Source: Streptosporangiaceae bacterium | Lineage (GTDB): Bacteria > Actinomycetota > Actinomycetes > Streptosporangiales > Streptosporangiaceae | Reading direction: 5' to 3' | Length of the DNA stretch: 39,375 nucleotides | Assembly: GCA_025934635.1 (NCBI GenBank) | Contig: JAICWX010000049.1 | Span: 1 to 39,375 of the forward strand | In this document: piece by piece, positions 7,968-16,558 of the stretch | How positions within the stretch are numbered: the stretch's first letter is position 1 | Layout of the letters: the number at the start of each line of letters is the position of its first letter | The notes under the pieces: generated by a model | Databases searched by the model: none | Seen by the model: the letters and a program-made list of their open reading frames with translations, nothing else | Told to the model about the DNA's origin: nothing | Translations under genes and position numbers: made by a program

Positions 7968-8404
7968 TGCCGCACCGGGGACCGGCGGACGCCGAGCTGA
8001 CCGCCATCCTGGCGGAGATCACCGGGCCGGACGGGGAGTTCCGGCACCGGCAGCACGTCAACCTTGCCTTCCTGGCCGTGCGCCGGCACGGCAGGCCGGA
8101 GGCGATCACGAGGATCTGCGACTGGATCCGGCAGATCGCCGCCTACGCGCGGGCGCCGCAGAAGTACCACCACACGGTCTCGCGGGCCTGGGTGGAGATC
8201 ATCGCCCACCACATCGAGGGCGACCCGGATTGCGCCGACTTCGGCACCTTCGCCGCGCGGCACCCCGCACTCCTCGACAAGCGCCTCCTGAGCAGGCATT
8301 ACCGGTCCTCGACGCTGGCTGCCCCGGCCGCGCGGCAGGGCTGGGTCGAGCCCGACCTCCTGCCGTTTCCCTGGTCACCCGCTCAGGACAGCCGGGCAGG
8401 CTGA
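7967..8404 (+). CDS. Conserved hypothetical protein translated with marR
   Basis: I cannot name this 145-residue protein. It contains FRHRQHVNLAFLAVRRHG near residue 25 and KYHHTVSRAWVEIIAHH near residue 65. A pattern of the type F-x-H-x-x-H-V-x-L-A-x-x-x-L-R-R-x-G followed by K-Y-H-x-T-x-x-x-A-W is, as I recall, shared by an uncharacterised all-helical family. Its spaced histidines could bind a metal or haem; that is inference. It starts in the TGATG shared with marR. No signal peptide or membrane segment is present. Confidence 0.75.
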   Translation: MPHRGPADAELTAILAEITGPDGEFRHRQHVNLAFLAVRRHGRPEAITRICDWIRQIAAYARAPQKYHHTVSRAWVEIIAHHIEGDPDCADFGTFAARHPALLDKRLLSRHYRSSTLAAPAARQGWVEPDLLPFPWSPAQDSRAG

Positions 8405-8769
8405 CCAATCACCCACCGCCAGCTTCCGTCCGGCTGCGCCGGGCTACCTCGACGCCGGCAATGCACGCCCCGGCGCGCCGCCAGGCAGCGTCATCAGCGA
8501 CACCCGCTCCCCTGGCGTGCTCGTCGCCTGGCTGTCCTCGGTGCTTCCCTGACCGTTACTGAGCCTGCCCCGCGCCGCCGCCGATTGACAGCCAGCAGCA
8601 TCTTGCTGTTATCAGTGATTTGGGGATGAATGCCAGGTGCCCGTCCCGGGCTCGGCCTTCAGTGCCGCGACCGCCTTGCCGACATCCCGGAAGACCCAGG
8701 TGTTTTCCCGGTTGCATTCTGCTCCGGGAGGTCTTGCGCCTTTCGCTCCCCGCACTTATCTCCGGACGC
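8405..8769. other. Gene-free stretch
   Basis: I see no convincing gene, RNA or strong terminator here. Open frames on both strands lack domain-like content and normal codon pattern. It separates the end of the marR transcript from the 3' end of the frameshifted DUF2207-type gene, so two transcripts converge into it. It may include decayed coding sequence. Confidence 0.4.
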
Positions 8770-9566
8770 TCAAGGATGACCGGCGTGCCCGAACCCGCTG
8801 TGCCCGCCACCGAAATGGCCGCCGCCGTACCCGTCGTGTCCGGAATGATGGCCAGCGTTTCCGTGCCCATGGGAGGGCGCGGGCCCGTGATGGGAGAAAC
8901 CATCGGACCGGCCATTGCCGCCGTTAGCGCCGGCGTCGTTCAGGCAGTCCTGCCAGGTCGCACTGAAAACCGCGAGCCGGGCCCAGGGGATTTCGCCGGA
9001 GCGTCGGCGCGCGGTGCCGTCGCGAGGTCCGGCGTCAGGTGCCGGCGGCGCCGCCAAGCCGAAGATCATCATGTACGGCGTGAGAACGGCCGGTACTCCG
9101 GCTTCGCTCAGTGCCCGCGTGCGCAACTCTCGCCGGAAACCCTCGATCTGCCCAGCAACTGCTCGCCCTGCTCGGTGCGCCTGTCCTGGCGCCAGCGCCG
9201 CAGCCAGCCGCGCCGGACGGCGTCCCGCCGGAGTTCCGCGCGGACCCGGTTCAGTGTCGGGATCAGGTCGTCGCCGCTTGCGGGCAGCCGCACCTGAGCT
9301 TGCGAGCCGAACAACCCGCCGAGCAATATCATCTCGAATGGCAGCAGCGGCTCAACCGGGCCAGGTTCCTGGTCGCGCAGGTCCGCCAGCAGCCACTGCG
9401 GGCTATCGCCGGGAACCTCTTCAATGCAAAGAAAACCCCGCTGGGAAAGATCAATTAGCGTCGCGCCGATATGACCGGCGATTACCCGGCCAACCAGGAT
9501 GATCCCAAGCTGAGCTGGCCGTAGATCATCAGGTGAAGCCGGCTGTTCCGTCAAATGTCCGCTCAT
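8770..9566 (-). pseudogene. Frameshifted DUF2207-like protein gene
   Basis: Two minus-strand frames join into one protein of about 265 residues. The first (from ATG 9564-9566) reads DLRPAQLGIILVGRVIAGHIGATLIDLSQRGFLCIEEV, like the cytosolic half of DUF2207 membrane proteins, and runs to EQLLG. One base later the other frame continues QIEGFRRELRTRALSE...LTPYMMIFGLA, the next conserved block, and ends in a Gly/His-rich tail (GGGHFGGGHSGFGHAGHP). A missing base near 9155-9165 fits best, in a GGG run. The result is either a broken gene or a sequencing error. It lacks the N-terminal membrane part of full-length members, but shorter forms exist in actinobacteria. Function is unknown. Confidence 0.72.
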
Positions 9567-9696
9567 GCCAGGAAGTTTAAGTCCTGACAGTAAATACCGC
9601 TTACGGGCAATTTACCGGATATTTAAACTTCCGGAAACCTGGTAATTGGCTATTGCCGGATGGCCGCCGCTCCTGCCCGCCTGGCAGGATGGGCGG
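9567..9696. promoter_or_regulatory. Divergent AT-rich promoter region with inverted repeat
   Basis: This AT-rich stretch separates the DUF2207-like gene (minus) from the GNAT gene (plus). CCAGGAAGTTTAA (9568-9580) is mirrored by TTAAACTTCCGG (9623-9634), about 12 bases long with one base of difference, 42 bases apart. A looser pair, CAATTTACCGG and CCTGGTAATTG, lies inside and next to it. Such spaced half-sites could bind one regulator acting on both genes. No clear -35/-10 pair was found. Confidence 0.4.
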
Positions 9697-10116
9697 GTGG
9701 ATTTCGCCCTGCGGGCCGCATCGCCGGAGGATGCGGGCGAACTGGTAGTGCTCTGGCGGGAGGCGGCCGAGAACAGCCGCCGGCCGCCCGATACCGCCGA
9801 GGCCGTGACCGCGCTGCTCGGCCGCGATCCGGAGGCGGTGATACTCGCCGAGCACGACGGCGTGCTGATCGGGTCGGTCATCGCGGGCTGGGACGGCTGG
9901 CGGTATCACCTGTACCGGCTGGCCGTCCGGCCCGGCTGGCGCCGGCGGGGCGTCGGAGCGGCGTTGCTGAACGCGGCGGAGCGCAGGCTCACCGATCTCG
10001 GCGCGACGCGGATCGACGCGATGGTCCTCGATGACAACGATCTCGGTCAGGGACTGTGGCGGGCCAGCGGATATCACCGGCAGGGTGACTGGCGCCGCTG
10101 GGTTAAGGCGCTGTGA
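9697..10116 (+). CDS. GNAT family N-acetyltransferase
   Basis: A 139-residue acetyl-CoA-dependent N-acetyltransferase. It opens VDFALRAASPEDAGELVVLWREA and has the acetyl-CoA signature LAVRPGWRRRGVGAALLNAAERRL (R-x-x-G-x-G/A type), then IDAMVLDDNDLGQGLWRASGYHRQ, the usual C-terminal half. I chose GTG at 9697-9699 because the domain begins there and AGGA lies seven bases upstream; the frame is open to 9646 but the added residues are not GNAT-like. The acetyl acceptor is unknown. It stops 15 bases before the convergent kinase gene. Confidence 0.88.
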   Translation: MDFALRAASPEDAGELVVLWREAAENSRRPPDTAEAVTALLGRDPEAVILAEHDGVLIGSVIAGWDGWRYHLYRLAVRPGWRRRGVGAALLNAAERRLTDLGATRIDAMVLDDNDLGQGLWRASGYHRQGDWRRWVKAL

Positions 10117-10131
10117 GACGCGGCGCTGCCC

Positions 10132-11481
10132 TTACTGGCCGGGCTCGCGGCGGCTGGAGCGGCGCAGGCGCATCGCGGCCAGCGCTGACGTGGCCATCGT
10201 CGCCATCCGGCGGCCGACCGGCGTCTTGGCTGAGGACTCTGGTGCGTCGGGCTGAGAGGCGGCAGGCCTGGGCGCGGCGGGCTGGGGCGCCACGGCTGAG
10301 ATACCCGGGACCGGCCCGTCTGCGGTCGGCGGTTCGGTGACGCGCGACCTGCCGGGTGCAGGCGCCGCCGCCGACGCGGGTCCGGGAGACGCCGCGGGCG
10401 ACGGGACCGCCTGGGACGGCGGGGTGGGCTGACGGGCGAGGATCCACCGGGCCTCGGCCGGGATGCTGGTCGGAGGATCAGCCGGGACGCGCCCCGATGG
10501 AGCGTTCAGGCCGCTGGACGCTGACCCGGCCGATACGCGGGGCGGTTCGGCCGATACGCGGGGCGGTTCGGCCGGGCGGTCCGGCGGCGGCGGGGCGGCA
10601 AACGACGGGCGGGCGCCGCTCCAGGTCCGCTTCAGGATCAGGTGGGTGGGGTTCTCGTTGGTCTGCTCGCTCGGCCGGGAGGCGCTCGTCAGCCGGTCGA
10701 GCAGCTGCCGGGCGGTCGGGCGGGTCTGCGGGTCCTTGATCAGGGCGTCTTCCACCAGCGGGCGCAGCGAGTCAGGGACCATGCCGATGTCGGCGTCGCC
10801 GTACATGATCTTGTAGAGGATGGAGTGGGTGCTCCCGGCCCCGAACGGCGACCGGCCGCTGGCCGCGTAGGCAACCGTCACGCCCCAGGCGAAGACGTCT
10901 GCTTCCGGGCCGGGGTTCCCGCTGATCTGCTCGGGTGCCATGAAGCCCATCGAGCCGATCATCATGCCCGCCTTGGTCACCGCGGTGGTGTCCTGCCGCC
11001 GGGCGATGCCGAAGTCGATGACCTTCGGGCCCGCGTCGGTCAAGATGATGTTGGAGGGCTTGAGGTCCCGGTGCATGATGCCGGCCGCGTGGATCACGGT
11101 CAGCGCCTCAGCCAGCCCGGTGGCCAGGCCGAACAGCATCTCCGGACTGACGGAGCCGTGCTTGTCCATGTATTCCGACAGCGACGGACCCGGCGCGTAC
11201 TCGGTGACCACGAACGGCTGGGCCGACTGGGAGTCGGCCTCGATGATCCGCACCGTGCACTCGCCCTTGACCTGTACCAGCGCCGCGACCTCACGGCCGA
11301 ACCGGGCACGGAACTCCTCGTCGTCGGCCAGTTCCGGACGCAGCACCTTGATCGCGACGGGGCTGCCGTCCCAGGCCACTCCGAGGTAGACCACGCCCAT
11401 GCCGCCCGCACCCAGCCGGGCGGTCAGCCGGTAGTGGCCGATCCGGGTCGGGTCGTCAGGCCGAAGAGGCGTGCGAGCCAA
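10132..11481 (-). CDS. Ser/Thr protein kinase with Pro/Ala-rich tail (first of a pair)
   Basis: A 449-residue Hanks-type kinase. The glycine loop LGAGGMGVV is at 23-31, VAIK with Lys45, HRDLKPSN at 137-144, DFG at 156-158 and APE at 182-184, so all catalytic residues are present. From about residue 270 the chain is Pro/Ala/Ser-rich and probably disordered, with a repeat of PPRVSAE; it ends basic (RRSSRREPGQ). I see no membrane helix, unlike the neighbouring paralogue, so it is probably cytosolic. It starts with TTG (11479-11481) behind a strong GGAGGAGGAG ribosome site. The two kinases are in tandem, 103 bases apart. Confidence 0.93.
   Translation of the reverse strand: MARTPLRPDDPTRIGHYRLTARLGAGGMGVVYLGVAWDGSPVAIKVLRPELADDEEFRARFGREVAALVQVKGECTVRIIEADSQSAQPFVVTEYAPGPSLSEYMDKHGSVSPEMLFGLATGLAEALTVIHAAGIMHRDLKPSNIILTDAGPKVIDFGIARRQDTTAVTKAGMMIGSMGFMAPEQISGNPGPEADVFAWGVTVAYAASGRSPFGAGSTHSILYKIMYGDADIGMVPDSLRPLVEDALIKDPQTRPTARQLLDRLTSASRPSEQTNENPTHLILKRTWSGARPSFAAPPPPDRPAEPPRVSAEPPRVSAGSASSGLNAPSGRVPADPPTSIPAEARWILARQPTPPSQAVPSPAASPGPASAAAPAPGRSRVTEPPTADGPVPGISAVAPQPAAPRPAASQPDAPESSAKTPVGRRMATMATSALAAMRLRRSSRREPGQ
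10530..10571. repeat. Perfect 21-bp tandem repeat in kinase tail
   Basis: Two exact 21-base units (10530-10550 and 10551-10571) encode the doubled PPRVSAE in the disordered tail of the first kinase. A whole-codon unit keeps the frame, so copy number could vary without harm. It looks like a recent slippage duplication. Confidence 0.8.
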
Positions 11482-11584
11482 CGAACTCCTCCTCCCGCAG
11501 GATCGTGGCGGCGCCCAGGCAGCCCGGCACAGAAAAGTCCATGTTCCTTACCACCGTATCGGCCAGGAGCACGTCCGGTTGCCG

Positions 11585-14095
11585 TCAGCCCTGGGATCGC
11601 GTCCAGTTCTTCCCGTCCGCCGACGTGAGGGTAAAGCCGCCGGGCCCGGTGGCTACCCACCCGTGCGGCCCGTGGGTCACCGCGGACAGCCCGTTCAGGT
11701 CCGTGTCGGCGGATACCTGGGCGAGCGTGGAGACCAGGGACCAGGGTCCGCCGGACACCCGCCGCCACACCGCCGGATAGCCGTTCGCGCTGCCGACGGC
11801 GATCTGCACGCTGCCCGCGGTGACCGTGCCGCGTACCTTCTCCTCAGGGATCAGGCCGCCCGGGATGGCGCTCAGCGAGACGGGCGCGATGTTCCCCGCG
11901 GTGTCCGCCTTGATGAGCAGCCCCTCCTGGCCGGTCCGGGTGGAATTGGTGTTCCCGGCGGCGATGACGTTGCCATCCGAGCCGAGCGCGGGGTTGAAGT
12001 CCGGTCCGTTCGAGGTGTCGCCGAGCGGCCCGGTCGGCAGCCACCGGGAGCCGGTGCCGGTACTCGTATAGGCGACGTACTGGCCCTTGGTGTGGCCGGT
12101 CACCACGAAGCCGTAGTCGCTTCCCTTGACCACGTCCGGGCTCCAGCCGCCCGCCGGGTCGATTGCCCCGGCGTACTGCCACCTACGGCCGTCCGCGGAG
12201 AAGTAGGCGACGCCGTCGCTGGCGCCGCTCGCGGCGGTACCCGGCCGGACCACGATCAGCCCGGCTTTGTCGAACGACGCGCCGCTGGTCGAGGCGCGGG
12301 CGCCGTGATCGACGGGGATCGCCACCGGGGACCAGTGCGCGCCGCTGTCGGTGCTCAGCCACGCGCCCAGGCCCCGGTCGGCAATCAGCGTGACGCCCCC
12401 GTGCGAGGTGGCGAAGTCGATGCCCAGCGGGGACCCGCCGGACGGCTCCCGCAGCCCGAGCTGCGCGGCGGTCAGCCGCTGCCAGGTCACGCCGTCATGC
12501 GAGGTCCAGGTCACCGCCTGCTGCGAGGCACCCGCCCCGTCGTAACCGGCCGCCAGGAACCCGTCCGGCGTGCTGCTGACCACGTTGACCACATCACCGC
12601 GCTGCCGAGGGGTGATCCCGTGCCTGCCCGCCAGCGTCCACGTCTGCCCATCTGAGCTGGTCCAGATCGCGTTATCACCCTCCGCCATCCAGCCGCGCGG
12701 GCCGCCGGCGATCCGCTCGGCCGGGTAGCCCAGCGGCGCCGGGCCGCCGCCGGGCAGCTGGACCGGGGCCAGCCGCCAGGTGTGCCCGGCGTCGGCCGAG
12801 ACGAAGAACTGCGGGCGGACGACGCCGTCGCTTTCCTGCGAGCCCGTCGTCACGATCGTGTTGCCCGAGGCGACGATGCGGTCGATTTTCTGGAAGACGC
12901 CGCGCGTCAGCTGGCCCGGATAGGTGGGCAGGGCGTTCGCGGCGCCCGGCTGCGCCGTCCCGGCTGATCCCTCGTTCGCGACGGGACCCGCCGCGGGCGT
13001 GTGGCCGGGCAGCACCGCGATGATGACCGCGGCAGCGAGCGCGGCGGCGCCCAGGGCCGCCGCGGCCAGGCCCGAGACCCGCCGGGTGAGCCTGCGCTTC
13101 TTGGTCGGCGCCATCCCGCCGCCGGATGTCCCGGCGGGCCGCGGGGCCGGGTCGACGAGCAGGGACCCTTCCGTCCGCCGGACCCCGTGCCCGCCGGCGG
13201 CCACGGACGGCGGGCCGGGTGCCGCCCTGCCCTGCGTCCAGGTCTGCGACAGGACCGTCTGGGTGGGTGAATCCTGAACCCGGGCCGGGCGGCTGGCGCC
13301 GGTCAGCTGGTCGAGAAGCTGCCGGGCGGTCGGGCGGTGTTCTGGCGCCTTGGCCAGGGCGGCTGCCACCAGCGGCCGGAGCGAGTCGGGCACCGCGCCG
13401 ATGTCCGGGTCGGTGTGCAGGACGCGATACAGGACGGCGTTGGTATCCCCGGTCCCGAACGGTGACTGCCCGGTGGCGGCGTACGCCACGGTCACGCCCC
13501 AGACGAAGATGTCGGCCGCCTGGCCGGGCCGCCCGCTGATCTGCTCCGGGGCCATGAAGCCGGCCGAGCCGACCATCATGCCCGTCTTGGTCACGGACAC
13601 GGCGTCCAGGGCCTGGGCAATGCCGAAGTCGATGACCTTCGGCCCGGCGGCGGCCAGGATCACGTTGGAGGGCTTGAGGTCCCGGTGCACGATGCCGGCC
13701 GCGTGGATCACGGTCAGCGCCTCGGCCAGGCCGGTGGCCAGCCCGTAGAGCATGTCCGGGCCGAGCCGTCCGCGGCTGTCGATGTACTCGGCCAGCGACG
13801 GGCCCTCGGCATACTCGGTGACCATGAACGGCCGCGCGGATTCGGTGTCGGCCTCGATCACCCGCACCGTGCAGACGCCCCTGACCCGCGTCAGCGCCGA
13901 CACCTCGCGGCGGAACCGGCGCCGGAACTCCGGGTCGTCGGCGAGCTCGGGCCGGAGCACCTTGACCGCGACGCCGCCGCCGTCCCAGCCGACGCCCAGG
14001 TACACCACGCCCATGCCGCCGGCGCCCAGCCGGGCCGACAGCCGGTAGTTGCCGATCCGGGCTGGATCACCAGCCTGGAGAGGCGCGCGAGCCAA
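11585..14095 (-). CDS. Receptor-type Ser/Thr kinase with Asp-box propeller sensor
   Basis: An 836-residue paralogue of the next kinase. Residues 1-265 are the kinase: LGAGGMGVV 23-31, Lys45, HRDLKPSN 137-144, DFG 156-158, APE 182-184. After a juxtamembrane basic stretch (TKKRRLTRR) a single membrane helix spans about 341-363. The outer 470 residues contain at least six Asp-box-like SxDxGxxW repeats (SADAGHTWRL, SSDGQTWTL, SHDGVTWQRL, STDSGAHWSPV, SADGRRWQYA, SADGKNWTRS), as in BNR/sialidase-type beta-propellers. This suggests a sensor of an external ligand or of wall or polymer. The TTG start (14093-14095) has GGAGGAA just upstream. Ligand is unknown. Confidence 0.92.
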   Translation of the reverse strand: MARAPLQAGDPARIGNYRLSARLGAGGMGVVYLGVGWDGGGVAVKVLRPELADDPEFRRRFRREVSALTRVRGVCTVRVIEADTESARPFMVTEYAEGPSLAEYIDSRGRLGPDMLYGLATGLAEALTVIHAAGIVHRDLKPSNVILAAAGPKVIDFGIAQALDAVSVTKTGMMVGSAGFMAPEQISGRPGQAADIFVWGVTVAYAATGQSPFGTGDTNAVLYRVLHTDPDIGAVPDSLRPLVAAALAKAPEHRPTARQLLDQLTGASRPARVQDSPTQTVLSQTWTQGRAAPGPPSVAAGGHGVRRTEGSLLVDPAPRPAGTSGGGMAPTKKRRLTRRVSGLAAAALGAAALAAAVIIAVLPGHTPAAGPVANEGSAGTAQPGAANALPTYPGQLTRGVFQKIDRIVASGNTIVTTGSQESDGVVRPQFFVSADAGHTWRLAPVQLPGGGPAPLGYPAERIAGGPRGWMAEGDNAIWTSSDGQTWTLAGRHGITPRQRGDVVNVVSSTPDGFLAAGYDGAGASQQAVTWTSHDGVTWQRLTAAQLGLREPSGGSPLGIDFATSHGGVTLIADRGLGAWLSTDSGAHWSPVAIPVDHGARASTSGASFDKAGLIVVRPGTAASGASDGVAYFSADGRRWQYAGAIDPAGGWSPDVVKGSDYGFVVTGHTKGQYVAYTSTGTGSRWLPTGPLGDTSNGPDFNPALGSDGNVIAAGNTNSTRTGQEGLLIKADTAGNIAPVSLSAIPGGLIPEEKVRGTVTAGSVQIAVGSANGYPAVWRRVSGGPWSLVSTLAQVSADTDLNGLSAVTHGPHGWVATGPGGFTLTSADGKNWTRSQG

Positions 14096-14174
14096 GGGTT
14101 TCCTCCGACGTTGACGGTGGCTTCTGCGCAGGCCTTACGCAGCCGTGGTTCTTACCCTGATATTACGCAACCGG

Positions 14175-14203
14175 TTGACAGGAAGTTCAATCCGGCGTAC
14201 AAG
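14175..14203 (+). promoter_or_regulatory. Possible promoter for the DUF3291 gene
   Basis: TTGACA at 14175-14180 is a perfect -35 hexamer and lies 17 bases before TACAAG (14198-14203), a partial -10. It points toward the plus-strand DUF3291 gene, whose GTG is at 14248, giving a leader of about 38 bases. The kinase gene starts the other way at 14095. Confidence 0.45.
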
Positions 14204-14247
14204 CCCCGGCCTTGCCGGGATGGCGCAGCGGCTGGCACGATGACGGC

Positions 14248-14760
14248 GTGGACTACCTACTGGCGCAGGTGAACATCGCCCGGATGCGGGAACCGCTGGA
14301 CAGCCCGCTGCTCGCGGGCTTCGTCGAAGCCCTGGACCCGGTGAACGCGCTGGCGGACGCCGCCCCCGGCTTCGTCTGGCGGATGCAGACCGAGGACGGC
14401 AACGCGACCGCGGTGCGCGCCTTCGAATGGGACGAGGCCGGGAGCGCCGGCGTCCTGGTCAACATGTCGGTCTGGGAGTCGGTCGAGACGCTCGCCGCCT
14501 ACGTCTACTCCGACGCGCACCGTGAGGTCATGCGGCAGCGCCGCACCTGGTTCGAGCGGATGGCCACGGCCCATACCGCGCTGTGGTGGGTACCGCGCGG
14601 TCACACCCCGACCACCGGCGAGGCCGAGGAACGGGTGATCCACCTGCGGGTGTACGGGCCCACCGCGCACGCGTTCACGCTGCGGGAGCACTTCCCGCCG
14701 CCGGACGCGGCCGCCTCCGGCCCGGTCAGCAGCCCGGAGGAATGGAACTGCCCGGCCTGA
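14248..14760 (+). CDS. DUF3291 family protein
   Basis: About 170 residues. It reads DYLLAQVNIARMREPLDSPLLAGFVEALDPVNALADAAPGFVWRMQTEDG and then LVNMSVWESVETLAAYVYSDAHREVMRQRRTWFE, the hallmarks of DUF3291, a stress-responsive dimeric alpha/beta-barrel-like family of unknown role (possible monooxygenase-like fold). I chose GTG at 14248-14250, where the family begins; the frame is open to 14212. A single domain with no signal or membrane segment. It is convergent with the PPOX gene, which ends 27 bases after it. The family link is good, the function unknown. Confidence 0.84.
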   Translation: MDYLLAQVNIARMREPLDSPLLAGFVEALDPVNALADAAPGFVWRMQTEDGNATAVRAFEWDEAGSAGVLVNMSVWESVETLAAYVYSDAHREVMRQRRTWFERMATAHTALWWVPRGHTPTTGEAEERVIHLRVYGPTAHAFTLREHFPPPDAAASGPVSSPEEWNCPA

Positions 14761-14787
14761 GGCTCCCGGCCCCGGCGCCGGGGCCGC

Positions 14788-15213
14788 TCAGGGCCGGGCT
14801 GCCCAGGGGCCCACGCCGGCGATCCGGTCCACGGCGATGTGGGTGACGTACCCGGGCGGCGGGTTGTCCATCGGCGGGAACCTCACGTCCGGGCCGAGAT
14901 AGGTGCGGGCGAGTTCCTGCAGCTTTTCGGGTGCGCCGCCCTCGGTGATCCGGGCCGTGCCGTAGATCACCAGGTACTGGGTCAGGCCCATGGGGTCGGC
15001 GGTGTCGGTCTCGACCGACAGCGCGACCCGGCTGTCGTTGCGGATGTTGCGGACCTTGCGGTGCTCGGGCAGGTGCGCCGCCACGATCTCGTCGCCGTCG
15101 AGGCCGACCCAGACCACGGTGACCTGGGGGCTCCCGTCCGGGTTCAGGGTCACCAGGTGCGCCAGGGCGGAGGACTCCAGCACCGCACGGGCGCTGTCGG
15201 GGATAGACGTCAT
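14788..15213 (-). CDS. PPOX-class pyridoxamine-phosphate-oxidase-like protein
   Basis: A 141-residue split-barrel protein, probably F420- or flavin-dependent. It begins IPDSARAVLESSALAHLVTLNPDGSPQVTVVWVGLDGDEIVAAHLPEHRKVRNIRNDSRVALSVE, matching the actinobacterial F420H2-dependent PPOX group, and ends with a VTHIAVDRIAGVGPW strand. The 'HRKVRNIRNDSRVALS' stretch corresponds to the cofactor phosphate site. Substrate is unknown; related proteins act on biliverdin, unsaturated lactones or reactive aldehydes. It is divergent from the PIG-L gene with only about 50 bases between, so the two could share regulation. Confidence 0.88.
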   Translation of the reverse strand: MTSIPDSARAVLESSALAHLVTLNPDGSPQVTVVWVGLDGDEIVAAHLPEHRKVRNIRNDSRVALSVETDTADPMGLTQYLVIYGTARITEGGAPEKLQELARTYLGPDVRFPPMDNPPPGYVTHIAVDRIAGVGPWAARP

Positions 15214-15263
15214 GCGAGGACGCTAGGGTAAGGGCTACACCCATGGGAAGAGGGGGGCCGCGG

Positions 15264-15968
15264 ATGCAGCCGATGCCGGAGGACTGGGACAGGGCCGTCG
15301 CCGTCGTGGCGCATCCGGACGACCTCGAGTACGGCGTCGCCTCGGCTGTGGCCCGCTGGACCAGCCAGGGCAAGCAGGTCTCCTACCTGCTCGCGACCCG
15401 GGGCGAGGCCGGGATCGACGGCATGGATCCGGCTGAGGTCGGCCCGCTGCGGGTCGACGAGGAGCAGCGCAGCGCCGCTGTCGTGGGCGTCACCGAGGTT
15501 CACTTCCTCGATCACCAGGACGGCCTGGTGGAGTACGGGGTCGCGCTGCGGCGCGACCTGGCCGCCGCGCTGCGGCGGCTGAACCCGCAGGTGATCATCG
15601 GGCAGAGCTTCGACCTCACCTGGGGTGAGGAGGGCCCGGTCAACCACTCCGATCACCGGGCCGTCGGCCTGGCCACGCTGGACGCCTGCCGGGACGCTGC
15701 CAACCGGTGGGTGTTCCCGGAGGCCGGCCCGCCGTGCTCGGAGATCAGGGACGTCTACGTGGCCGGCACCGGCACGCCCACGCACTTCGTGGACGTCACC
15801 GGCACCATCGACCTGGGAGTCGCGTCGCTGCGCGAGCACCGCGCCTACATCGAGGGCCTGGGCCGCGAGTTCGATCCCGACGAGTTCCTGAAGAACATGG
15901 CGGGCTACGTCGGGCTGGGCGCGGGCTGCGAGTACGCGGTCGGCTTCCGCCGCTACCCGATGGGCTAG
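15264..15968 (+). CDS. PIG-L family deacetylase
   Basis: About 234 residues. The motif [12 protein letters not shown] supplies the zinc-binding H-P-D-D of the LmbE/PIG-L fold and SDHRAVG gives the later histidine. Relatives deacetylate N-acetyl-sugars, as in mycothiol or teicoplanin biosynthesis. The ATG at 15264 has GAGGGGGG six bases upstream; an in-frame ATG at 15243 would add seven residues that lack a site. Its TAG (15966-15968) lies in a CTAG palindrome that is also the stop of the convergent kinase-like gene. Substrate is unknown. Confidence 0.88.
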   Translation: MQPMPEDWDRAVAVVAHPDDLEYGVASAVARWTSQGKQVSYLLATRGEAGIDGMDPAEVGPLRVDEEQRSAAVVGVTEVHFLDHQDGLVEYGVALRRDLAAALRRLNPQVIIGQSFDLTWGEEGPVNHSDHRAVGLATLDACRDAANRWVFPEAGPPCSEIRDVYVAGTGTPTHFVDVTGTIDLGVASLREHRAYIEGLGREFDPDEFLKNMAGYVGLGAGCEYAVGFRRYPMG

Positions 15969-16558
15969 GCCGCCCCCGGGTCCGGGACTGACTGAGCCAG
16001 GGCGGCGACCTGGTCCGCGAGCGATCCGGTCGCGGTCAGGCGGTTGTCCACGACCAGGTGCGGGACGGAAGGCTCGGCGCCCAGCCGCATCCGGGCGACG
16101 TACTGCCCGAACTCGGCCAGCTTGGCCTCGTCACGGGCTAGCCCGCGGGAGATGAGGCGGCGGCGCAGGGTGGCCTCGTCCGACCTGACCCAGACCAGCC
16201 GGACGGTCCCGCCGCCGAGCTCGGCGGCCCAGGCCTGCCAGCGGGCCGCGTCGTGGATCTGGGCGGTGAAGGGGCCGGAGAGCAGGACCGGGCAGCCGTG
16301 CGCGCGGATCTCGCGGGCGGTGGCGGTCATCCCGGCGTACTCGTAGGCCTTGACGTGCTCGTCGTACCAGGGTCCCTCGCGCTCCCCCGGCGGTCGTCCG
16401 GCCGAGGCGAGAACGGCGGCCACGAACGGCGCGTACATGGTGTCCTTGTCCAGCAGCGCCGGCGCCGGCGCCAGCGCGGCGAGCAGCAGCTCCGCGACCG
16501 TGCTCTTGCCGGCCCCGGGTGGCCCGGCCACCACCCAGGCGGTCGCGAGTTCGCTCAC
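15965..16558 (-). CDS. P-loop AAA-type kinase (zeta-toxin/gluconokinase-like)
   Basis: A 197-residue P-loop protein. Walker [10 protein letters not shown] is at 12-20, [12 protein letters not shown] follows, and [29 protein letters not shown] is the lid-like arginine-rich region of small-molecule kinases. The size and layout resemble gluconate/shikimate-type or zeta-toxin-like kinases; the phosphate acceptor cannot be told. Its GTG start (16556-16558) overlaps the end of the GH13 gene (GTGA), so it may act on a sugar released by that enzyme. It shares its stop with the PIG-L gene. Confidence 0.8.
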   Translation of the reverse strand: MSELATAWVVAGPPGAGKSTVAELLLAALAPAPALLDKDTMYAPFVAAVLASAGRPPGEREGPWYDEHVKAYEYAGMTATAREIRAHGCPVLLSGPFTAQIHDAARWQAWAAELGGGTVRLVWVRSDEATLRRRLISRGLARDEAKLAEFGQYVARMRLGAEPSVPHLVVDNRLTATGSLADQVAALAQSVPDPGAA

